This document shows, piece by piece, positions 1 to 6,615 of a stretch of DNA of 10,021 bases. The DNA lies in assembly GCA_947500275.1 (NCBI GenBank), contig CANMSW010000066.1, positions 1-10,021 of the forward strand, given 5' to 3'. The notes beneath the pieces are model-generated. The model did no database searches and was not told the origin of the DNA. It saw only the letters and a program-made list of their open reading frames with translations. Numbering within the stretch: the stretch's first letter is position 1; each line of letters starts with the position of its first letter. This DNA comes from Bacteriovoracaceae bacterium. Lineage in GTDB: Bacteria > Bdellovibrionota > UBA1018. The translations under genes were made by a program, and so were the position numbers.

Positions 1-134
1 GAGATAGTTCCGCCCCGTTGATATCCAACGAGACCTCCGACGGAGGAGGCAGATGCGCCGGTTGCTGTGACGGCACCTGATACGGAGGAGTTCGAGATAG
101 TTCCGCCCACTTGATATCCAACGAGACCTCCGAC
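1..134 (-). repeat. 93-bp-period direct repeat encoding GLUG units
   Basis: Positions 1-41 and 94-134 match at 39 of 41 bases, differing only at 16 and 17 (cg versus ac). The period is 93 bp, or 31 codons, so frame is kept. Both copies encode the core V-G-G-L-V-G-Y-Q-x-G-G-T-I-S of a GLUG unit. The bases between them are less alike, and the array probably continues past the left edge. The near-identity over 41 bp, against more diverged units further upstream in the gene, suggests recent duplication or gene conversion. Confidence 0.85.
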
Positions 135-2648
135 ATGATAGCCGGCTGAGTTTACTCCGACGGCTGAGGAAGAAAGCGAGATGTTGGCGGAGCTGACTCC
201 GATCAAGCCCCCGGTGTAACTGCCCGTTGAAGTGATCGTCCCAGTGCCAGTGACCGAGCAGTTGCTGATGCTCGATCCAGCTGTAGCTAGTTGACCCACA
301 AGCCCACCAACATAACCTGCCGCAGTGATATTACCGTTCAGTACGACTTCGACATTGCTGATGGAAACGGCACCTGTGCCGTAGCCCAGGAGGGCTCCCA
401 CGTAGTATCGTCCTGCCGCAGTGATGGAGCTGACCTGCAAGTTCAGGTTATTCAAGGTAGCAGCGCTTGCATAGGACACGAGTCCGACGTTGTTGGCGGT
501 TCCGTTGATCGAGATGTTGCTCAGGGTTTTCCCGCGTCCATCAATCGTGCCTGCAAATGGGGTGACCGAGGAACCAACGGGAGTCACACCGGCAATCAGG
601 TTCAAGTCACTCCAAACCTCAAAGTAGACGCCCGCACGAGTGCTCGAGGCGCCTATGGCATTCCATTGCGCAGGCGTGCAAATGATATAGGGGCCGGCAA
701 GACTCCCATCGCCTGCGGCAAACGGTGTTTGAGTCAGTCCAATGCCCGTGCAGGGAGTGAGAGTGAGCGTCACCGAGCTCGAGCTCAATCCACCAGCGCT
801 GGCTGTAATGCTTACATCTCCCGCTGTGTTTGAGGCGGTCAGGGTAAATTCGGCCATACCGCTGCCATTGGAGGGTTTTGGATTTGCATCCCATGTGCCC
901 GCACTGGCAGGGGAGGAGAGAGTAATATCCACTCCACTCATGGGGAGACTGCGCTGATCAAGCAGCGTCGCTTGGAGCACCGTGGTTGACACGGCCCCGG
1001 TGTAAAGCTGACTGGGGTTTCCAGTTTTGACGTTCAGGTTCAGTGACGTTTGCGTCGGTAAATAAGCGGATTCCGAGACTTCACTTGATGCAGGACTTGT
1101 CCCGCCGACCCCGATGGCCCTGACTTCGTAGAAGTAAATTTGATCATTCAATGCGCTCAGATCAGCATAAGTGCTCCCGACCTGCGCAGATGCAAGCAGG
1201 GTTTTGTTGGAGGAGAGGGTGCCGCGGTAGATATTATACGTGATCGGTCCAAACCCCCCGATCGGAGCGCTCCAGGTCAGAGATATCGAAGCGTCTCCAG
1301 CCGTGGCACTCAAGCCCGTGGGCGCCGTGGGCGTTGGGTACGCCGGTATCAAGACCACCGCATTGGCATCCGCACGCGTGCTGATATTCCCGGCCGCATC
1401 TCGCAGCCAAAGGCTCAACGTTTTGTTTTCATAGACTTGAGTCACCGTAAATGTCGCAGGCACACTCCCGGAGATCCAAGAGCAGGGAGCGGGATCGGTT
1501 GTGTTCTCCAAAATGCAGTAACTCGCGTAAGAGCCTTGGATGGGTCCGATCGTAAGCGCAAAGTTCAGATCCGTAGTCGGGCTTACGGTCGTGACCGAAA
1601 ACGACGAGAGGACGGGGGCTGTCTGATCGAGTTCGTAGGTGACGCTACTTGAGCTGCAGCCCGAGGTGTTTCCGGCAGGATCTGTTACTAGAGCGTAAAA
1701 CGTATGGATGCCCTCGGAGAGAGCTGCATCGGGTACTGCTGTCTCGCTCGCGGCTGTGATATCGATTTGGGTTAACCGGGAGCTGAGCGCACAATCCGCA
1801 CTCGAGAAAACCGCAAGCGATTCACCCGGCGTGAGTCCGGAGACTTGGATCGAAGGAAGCGCCCAGGGCCCAGGGCTCTGGGCCGGGGAGAGGAGTGCGA
1901 GCGCAGGTGAGGTGGGTCCAGTCCAGTCCACCGATATGGGGCCAAGGCTGTCCGCCTCGGTGATCTGTCCCAAGCCATCGATGCCCCGGAGTCTCAGGTA
2001 GATCTGCTCTCCGTCGGTGAGTCCAAAAGAGTTAATATCAATCTTGCCGCTTGCAAGCTCGGCTTCTGTGATCGCGCGCCACTCCGTCCGGTCGCAGCTC
2101 TGATCAGAGCTCCCCACGCAGATCTGCTGAACACTTACGACACTTCCGGCCGAGTCCCGCGCATGGATCCATTCGAGGGGATATCCACTTGCCAGGTGCT
2201 CAAGCGAGAGCCACTCGCTCCCGCTCAGGCCCGCAGGGGGGAGGGGTGCAGCCGTGAGTTTGAGCACACTCAAGGAGAAGTTCCCCTCCTTGCCATCGAT
2301 CAGTCTGACAATTTTGAATTCGAATTCGATTTCCCCGTCCGGAAATCCAGTCAGGTCGACCCAAGTTTCCCAGGCCCCTTGCCGAGAGCAGTCGATGGAA
2401 CGCACAAGAGACTCAGGCTCAACTAAGGAGAGCGACGGGCCCTGGACAGAGCAAGTGCCATGCAGATGCACGCGCGAGGTGTTTTGAGCATCGACAGAAG
2501 TGACTGCGCTCTCTGCAAGGGTAGCGCTGACGCTTTGGTCGGAACCCGGAAATGCAGACCACTCGATGCTTCCGGACTGGAAGCAACCACCCAAAAACAA
2601 CAAACTTAGAACTCCGACTGTCTGATGAAAAAGCCTGTTGAGGTTCAT
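1..2648 (-). CDS. Large secreted lipoprotein with Ig-like, FN3, Big_1-like and GLUG repeat modules (3' end outside window)
   Basis: I read this frame as open from the ATG at 2648 to the left edge: at least 882 codons with no stop. The N-terminus is a lipoprotein signal: Arg5, a hydrophobic stretch at about 11-20, and a lipobox L-G-G-C with the lipidated Cys at 22. Phe at +2 would not hold it at the inner membrane under E. coli-type Lol rules. Modules in order are Ig-like segments at about 60-435 with cysteine pairs (66/87, 177/185, 286/331, 378/389), an FN3 domain at about 440-527, a bacterial Ig group 1 (invasin-type) domain at about 534-632, and from about 640 a GLUG region (motifs such as VGGLVGY starting near 750, 780, 812, 839 and 870), probably a beta-helix. 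Such modules are typical of surface adhesins or large surface proteins, so surface exposure is inferred. It is the last visible gene of the minus-strand block, 70 nt after the barrel gene. An upstream in-frame TGA excludes a longer start. The exact function is unknown. Confidence 0.88.
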   Translation of the reverse strand, partial: MNLNRLFHQTVGVLSLLFLGGCFQSGSIEWSAFPGSDQSVSATLAESAVTSVDAQNTSRVHLHGTCSVQGPSLSLVEPESLVRSIDCSRQGAWETWVDLTGFPDGEIEFEFKIVRLIDGKEGNFSLSVLKLTAAPLPPAGLSGSEWLSLEHLASGYPLEWIHARDSAGSVVSVQQICVGSSDQSCDRTEWRAITEAELASGKIDINSFGLTDGEQIYLRLRGIDGLGQITEADSLGPISVDWTGPTSPALALLSPAQSPGPWALPSIQVSGLTPGESLAVFSSADCALSSRLTQIDITAASETAVPDAALSEGIHTFYALVTDPAGNTSGCSSSSVTYELDQTAPVLSSFSVTTVSPTTDLNFALTIGPIQGSYASYCILENTTDPAPCSWISGSVPATFTVTQVYENKTLSLWLRDAAGNISTRADANAVVLIPAYPTPTAPTGLSATAGDASISLTWSAPIGGFGPITYNIYRGTLSSNKTLLASAQVGSTYADLSALNDQIYFYEVRAIGVGGTSPASSEVSESAYLPTQTSLNLNVKTGNPSQLYTGAVSTTVLQATLLDQRSLPMSGVDITLSSPASAGTWDANPKPSNGSGMAEFTLTASNTAGDVSITASAGGLSSSSVTLTLTPCTGIGLTQTPFAAGDGSLAGPYIICTPAQWNAIGASSTRAGVYFEVWSDLNLIAGVTPVGSSVTPFAGTIDGRGKTLSNISINGTANNVGLVSYASAATLNNLNLQVSSITAAGRYYVGALLGYGTGAVSISNVEVVLNGNITAAGYVGGLVGQLATAGSSISNCSVTGTGTITSTGSYTGGLIGVSSANISLSSSAVGVNSAGYHVGGLVGYQVGGTISNSSVSGAVTATGASASSVGGLVGYQRGGTI

Positions 2649-2718
2649 AGCGTTTTTTAAAAGTTTAACTGAGAAAAGTCCTTGGTTTCATGTGTGTCAA
2701 ATTGCGTTGGCTCATCCC
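2649..2718 (-). promoter_or_regulatory. Intergenic gap upstream of the GLUG lipoprotein, with a possible internal promoter
   Basis: This 70-nt gap separates the barrel gene stop from the lipoprotein start. On the minus strand it holds a perfect -35-like TTGACA (2700 to 2695). The hexamer 17 nt downstream (TTTTCT) is a poor -10 match, so a promoter is only possible. A good Shine-Dalgarno-like AAGGA (2683 to 2679) lies 30 nt before the ATG, too far to serve it. The stretch next to the ATG is A/T-rich with no clear ribosome binding site. I see no convincing terminator hairpin, so read-through from the upstream genes is plausible. Confidence 0.25.
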
Positions 2719-4371
2719 CTAGAACCTCAGCAAAACGCCCCCCTGAATCGCAAATCCCCCCTGCTGCGTCTGTTCCGACCCACCACTGGTATTCATCGGG
2801 GTTTGGAACCGGATCGCGTTTTGGAAGGCTTTAATATCGACGGACCAACCCCAAGTGCCGCGCCGAATCCAGCCACTCACTCCTGCGGAAACATCCACTG
2901 CCAGAGACTCGAGCAGCGATTGGATACTTGAGCCGGTGGGGAGGCCGTCCATGATCAGTAAAGGCGAATGGATTTGAGTTTGCACGCGCAGGTCGATGGA
3001 CTTGAGGATTCTGCGATCCAATTGGATCCCTGCGGAAGGACCCAGCGCCGAGAATCGCTGGGACTCGATATAGGCGGCCCCATTCACGGTCCTCTCGAGA
3101 TCCGGATAGAGGAGTAAGTGCTCTTGAAATCGGATGCCCAGGTTGGGCGACCAAGTCCAGGGCCCCAGGAGTCGGAATCGACCTCCCCAGTGGCGAGGGA
3201 GTGCGCTCAATTGGAGGTTTTGCAAAGTAAAGCTTTGGTTTTCGACCAGAAGGCTTTGGCGCTGGGTCTGAAAGCGTAGACTCCAGGTGGTGATATCGAT
3301 TTGGGCTCCAAAGTCCAGATGCGTGCTGCTGGCGTTGAGGGTGCCTGATGAGGATTGCGCCTGACTTGAAAAAGTGACACTGCCGGGTTGATAAGCCAGT
3401 CCCAAGCGCAACTCGAGTTTTCCAGGACCCGAGGCCAAATCGCCGATGGGTTTTTCGCTGGTTTGCGCTCGGACTATTTCCACTTCGGACTTGGATTCAA
3501 TCGAGTGAGTGTCAATTCCGGTGAGCAGAGGCCGGACTCGCCACTCAAAGACTTGGGAGTCCGCTTCCGGGATTTCCTGATGGATCACGGGCTTTTGGGG
3601 ATCGTTGGGTTGGGCCACGGTTTTACAGACGGGGGCTCCGGTCTCGCTCCACTGGATGCAGATTTCGTAAGACTCGGCGCCCGGGGTCTGAAGCCAGTTG
3701 AATGATATAGGATCCGAGGACTCACTCACTCGACTGAGCTCGCCTTTTGGACTGAGGATTCTGGGTTCGACAAGCTCCTGATTGACGACTTTGAATCGCG
3801 TTGGAGAGGAGAGTGGTGTCTCCCACGTTTTTCCGCTGTCTTGGATCAACGCGCTTACGGTCCACTCGTATTCACCTTCCTGCAGTCCTTCAAAAAAGCT
3901 CTCGTGGGTTTGGCTCCAGTTTTCTGCAAGCGATTGGCCGCTCCGAGAGAGTCGGGTGCGATAGCGACTCGCTCCGGGGGCAGGTTGCCACGTCACACGG
4001 ACGCGAGTGGTTTGCCCCACCTTGGGGACTTCGGAGCGCTGGCCAGGATAAATGGGCTCGGGAGGAGGGGGAATGACCACCAAACGGGATTTTTCGCTCC
4101 ATGCGCCTGTCCTGCCGAGCGCATCGAGTGCTCGCACCTGATAGAAATAAAGCCCCGGATTGATATCGCCTTTCCATGCAGGCGAGGCGATGCGCGTCTC
4201 GCTCAACGGTTTGCCGCTGGAATCCTCGATGCGCAGGTCATAACTATTGGCAAGCGGCACGGCCTCCCAGTTGAGCTCGACGCTCTTGGCGTGGGTGCTC
4301 GAGGGCGCCATGAGTCCCGCCATGCCAAGGATGAGGATCGTCATCCAGGCGGACAACTGTCTAGCAGTCAT
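2719..4371 (-). CDS. Secreted protein with three FN3-like modules and a probable C-terminal outer-membrane beta-barrel
   Basis: The product has 550 aa. A Sec signal peptide spans about 1-28 (hydrophobic core about 9-22, likely cleavage after T-H-A28). Three FN3/Ig-like modules follow at about 31-100, 122-197 and 220-300, each with an N-terminal x-W-x-x-x-P/V-x-A-x-x-Y strand and a G-x-Y-x-W/Y-x-V-x-A strand. Residues about 317-550 alternate polar and hydrophobic positions in many short strands and end in L-L-R-F; a C-terminal Phe is the usual outer-membrane barrel sorting signal. The ATG lies in an ATGA overlap with the upstream FecR gene and has a perfect AGGAGGT ribosome binding site (4381 to 4375) with a short spacer, so the two are probably co-translated. 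I infer an outer-membrane protein with periplasmic FN3 modules. No specific family is recognised, and the barrel call rests on pattern only. Confidence 0.8.
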   Translation of the reverse strand: MTARQLSAWMTILILGMAGLMAPSSTHAKSVELNWEAVPLANSYDLRIEDSSGKPLSETRIASPAWKGDINPGLYFYQVRALDALGRTGAWSEKSRLVVIPPPPEPIYPGQRSEVPKVGQTTRVRVTWQPAPGASRYRTRLSRSGQSLAENWSQTHESFFEGLQEGEYEWTVSALIQDSGKTWETPLSSPTRFKVVNQELVEPRILSPKGELSRVSESSDPISFNWLQTPGAESYEICIQWSETGAPVCKTVAQPNDPQKPVIHQEIPEADSQVFEWRVRPLLTGIDTHSIESKSEVEIVRAQTSEKPIGDLASGPGKLELRLGLAYQPGSVTFSSQAQSSSGTLNASSTHLDFGAQIDITTWSLRFQTQRQSLLVENQSFTLQNLQLSALPRHWGGRFRLLGPWTWSPNLGIRFQEHLLLYPDLERTVNGAAYIESQRFSALGPSAGIQLDRRILKSIDLRVQTQIHSPLLIMDGLPTGSSIQSLLESLAVDVSAGVSGWIRRGTWGWSVDIKAFQNAIRFQTPMNTSGGSEQTQQGGFAIQGGVLLRF

Positions 4372-6500
4372 TGGACCTCCTGACTGCGGAGGCGTGGAGC
4401 CTGCAAAGAGCGATTTTCCTCTGCGGGCGCTCTCAGGGCTGCGGCTTGGACGGCGGTCCCAAAAAGCTTGTCGGTGAGCAGCGGTGGGTTGAGGGGTTCA
4501 CCCCAGGTTACTTGGAACAATTGGTCTTCGAGTGGAGTTCCGGGACGGTCGGCAGTATCCACGGCGCGCACGCTCCAGGAGTACACTCCCTCCTTGAGCG
4601 CCTCAAAACTCCGCGAGGTCTCGGAGACGTTTTCATCATAGACCACTTTGCCCGCATTGGTTTTGGAGATCACTTTGAGCAAATAGGAGCGGGCGCCGGA
4701 GACCGCAGGCCAGCGGACCTCAAAGCGCCCTCCCAGCCGGATATAATCCAGTGCCTGATTGAAGCGGGGCTCGACTCCCTCCGCGGCGGGCGCGGGCAGG
4801 AGGGGAGGCAGATCGAGCGTCAGACGCCGGGTCTCGCTCGACTTAAGCACGCGATCCTGCTCATCAAGGACTTGCACGCGCCACTGGTAAGTGCCGTGTT
4901 CGAGCGCGGTAATATCACTCCAGGAGACGGCATTTTTCCTGGTTTTGAGGGTTCGAGCGGGGTACTCCTTATTGTCGGTCAGGGATTGCTTTCGCGTCTC
5001 GACCCGGTAGTGGTAATTCTCATGGGTCGTGACCAGCGAGTCGCCCTGCCATTCGAGAGTAAAATTCTCGGGTTTTTTCCAGAATCGTTGCTCCCAGTTG
5101 GTTTCGGGACGCGTGATTCTGAGCGGACTGCCCTCAAAAATCGTGAGTTTGAGCGACTCGCCCTTGGATATCACTTCGCCTTCGTGTTCGATTCGGACCT
5201 CGGCCGCAAGTTCGCCTGCCGGTAGGTCCATCAGCTCGACCGATTCGCCTGTGGCTTCAAAACTCAAAGGGGGTTCCGCGCTCGCATCCGCCTGGAGCCT
5301 GCGGACACTGACCGTGGTTCTTGCCTGTTCGGGCAGAGGGGCCGCTGTCCTCCACTGCAAGCGGATCCGAACCGCTTTTTCAAAGTGAGTCTGCTCTTTG
5401 GGGCTGATCCATGTGTAGGGCACCCAGTTGATCTTCTTCACTTCAAAGCTGATCGGCTTGCCGTGAGCCAAAAATTGGCCCGGATATTCGGCGATCGGGC
5501 GCGCGTACCAGCGGCCCGGAGCAAAACTTCGAGCCCGGAGGATTCCGTCTTTCCGAGAAGTCTCACTGGTGTGCTCGATCCGTGAAAAATCCCGCTCACG
5601 CGAGAACTGCAGTCGCAGGATTTTCGGAGTCTCGGATTCCGGTAGGTCCAGGGCTCCAGCCGCACGCAACGAGAAAAGAATATCGGTTTGCTCGTTCTGA
5701 ATTTCGACCGTGGAGTCGGCCAAGGGTTGGGTCAGCTCAAAAGGGTGAGCCTCCCGCACAATCAGAGTCCTGATTTCCGCAGGTTCTTGATCCGTGGCGC
5801 TGCTGATTTTCCATTCGTAGTGTCCCGCTCCGAGTTGGCTTTGAAAACGGTTCTGCCGGGCTGCAAGTAGGCTCCGGGTCAGCAGCAAATCTCGGGTGCG
5901 TGAGTGGATCTGCAGGGTACGCTTGGCGCGGGCGGGATCGGAATCGGCTAGCTTCCACTGAAATTCGACAGGAATGCGACTCCCCGGCAGTACCCAGATA
6001 TCCTGGGATGCCAGCGGATTCAGGAGTTTGACCGGGAGTTCTTTGATATCTAATTCGCCACCCTGCTTGACTTCGATTTTCTGATCGGCGCCGTTTGCGT
6101 TTCGTAAGATGGCGCTGCCCGACAGGAATTGAACTGGAAATTTTTGTGAGCGATCGAGCACTACCAGAGTATCGGGCCCGAGTTCGATTGTCTGATCGGA
6201 TTCCCGGATATGAATCGAGGTCGTGCCTGCGGTACCGGTATGGATCGAGTCTTTGAGTTTGAGTCCCTGTCCCGCCTGCGCTTGCTCCCAGTTGAATCGA
6301 CCGGACTCCTTGCGCTTGATCGGAGAGGGCGCGTGGGTGAGTTGTGCAAACGTGTCGAGGCTCCGCGATTGCGACCCCCGATTGAGGTCCTCAAACAGCC
6401 AAGCGGTCCCCAAAAGAGATAACGACAGCCCCATGCCCAGAGAAAGAACTTGGGTTCTGCTAAAAACTGGCGATGTGATGATTTTGACATCCCGGTTCAT
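4368..6500 (-). CDS. FecR-domain protein, inner-membrane anchored, with a long tail of Ig/FN3-like modules
   Basis: The product has 710 aa. A single hydrophobic segment at about 17-36 has no clear cleavage site, so it probably anchors the protein with the rest in the periplasm. Residues about 75-160 fit a FecR domain (K-D-S-I-H-T-G near 83-89, then short beta strands with E-L-G-P-D near 106-110 and a G-S-A-I-L strand at 128-132). After it come about five Ig/FN3-like modules (roughly 170-250, 255-355, 360-455, 457-565, 575-666), several with the strand G-x-Y-x-W-x-V. The tail after 670 is low in order. Classical FecR relays a signal from a TonB receptor to an ECF sigma factor; neither partner is in the window and no N-terminal anti-sigma segment is evident, so a structural or scaffold role is as likely as signalling. 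It is the first gene of the minus-strand block and diverges from the cyclase gene. The ribosome binding site is only a purine-rich GAGAGAGA stretch. Confidence 0.85.
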   Translation of the reverse strand: MNRDVKIITSPVFSRTQVLSLGMGLSLSLLGTAWLFEDLNRGSQSRSLDTFAQLTHAPSPIKRKESGRFNWEQAQAGQGLKLKDSIHTGTAGTTSIHIRESDQTIELGPDTLVVLDRSQKFPVQFLSGSAILRNANGADQKIEVKQGGELDIKELPVKLLNPLASQDIWVLPGSRIPVEFQWKLADSDPARAKRTLQIHSRTRDLLLTRSLLAARQNRFQSQLGAGHYEWKISSATDQEPAEIRTLIVREAHPFELTQPLADSTVEIQNEQTDILFSLRAAGALDLPESETPKILRLQFSRERDFSRIEHTSETSRKDGILRARSFAPGRWYARPIAEYPGQFLAHGKPISFEVKKINWVPYTWISPKEQTHFEKAVRIRLQWRTAAPLPEQARTTVSVRRLQADASAEPPLSFEATGESVELMDLPAGELAAEVRIEHEGEVISKGESLKLTIFEGSPLRITRPETNWEQRFWKKPENFTLEWQGDSLVTTHENYHYRVETRKQSLTDNKEYPARTLKTRKNAVSWSDITALEHGTYQWRVQVLDEQDRVLKSSETRRLTLDLPPLLPAPAAEGVEPRFNQALDYIRLGGRFEVRWPAVSGARSYLLKVISKTNAGKVVYDENVSETSRSFEALKEGVYSWSVRAVDTADRPGTPLEDQLFQVTWGEPLNPPLLTDKLFGTAVQAAALRAPAEENRSLQAPRLRSQEVQ
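6474..6489. promoter_or_regulatory. CRP-like palindrome at the 5' end of the FecR gene
   Basis: The sequence is TGTGA, six bases, then TGACA, which matches the E. coli CRP consensus TGTGA-N6-TCACA at 9 of 10 positions. It lies inside FecR codons 4-9 and about 130 bp upstream of the probable cyclase start. Because it is coding sequence, the match may be chance. It is listed because the adjacent gene makes a cyclic nucleotide. Confidence 0.2.
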
Positions 6501-6615
6501 GTCTCGTCTCTCTCTGGTTCGACCTCAGGAGATTCTTCGGTGTTCTGCACGAAAAGTTTAAGAATTCTGTGGACCACCCTTGAGTTCAAAAGTGTTTCTC
6601 CCGATAGCATCAAGG
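6501..6615. promoter_or_regulatory. Divergent intergenic region between the FecR operon and the cyclase gene
   Basis: The two divergent transcription units must both start in or near this short region, unless a promoter lies within the neighbouring coding sequence. I found no strong sigma70-type promoter in either direction: a T-T-T-A-A-G hexamer at 6557-6562 is a weak -10 candidate for the cyclase, with no good -35. A ribosome-binding-like AAGGA at 6612-6616 serves the cyclase TTG at 6622. Confidence 0.45.

Noticed and set aside
1867..1884. GC-rich hairpin with a 7-bp stem and 4-nt loop
   Set aside because: It is inside the open lipoprotein frame and is not followed by a run of T on either strand, so it does not look like a terminator.
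2096..2111. Perfect 16-bp palindrome (AGCTCTGATCAGAGCT)
   Set aside because: It lies deep inside the lipoprotein coding sequence, has no partner site nearby, and a palindrome of this length can arise by chance in a window of this size.
291..2487. Several plus-strand open frames opposite the lipoprotein gene
   Set aside because: The minus frame is open for all 882 codons and encodes recognisable Ig, FN3 and GLUG modules; the plus frames are short, overlap each other and resemble no family.
3841..5225. Long plus-strand open frames opposite the FecR and barrel genes (up to 284 codons)
   Set aside because: They are antisense to frames with clear signal peptides, domain patterns and ATGA coupling. 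Their products show no recognisable fold and are arginine/glycine-rich in the way of shadow frames in GC-rich DNA.
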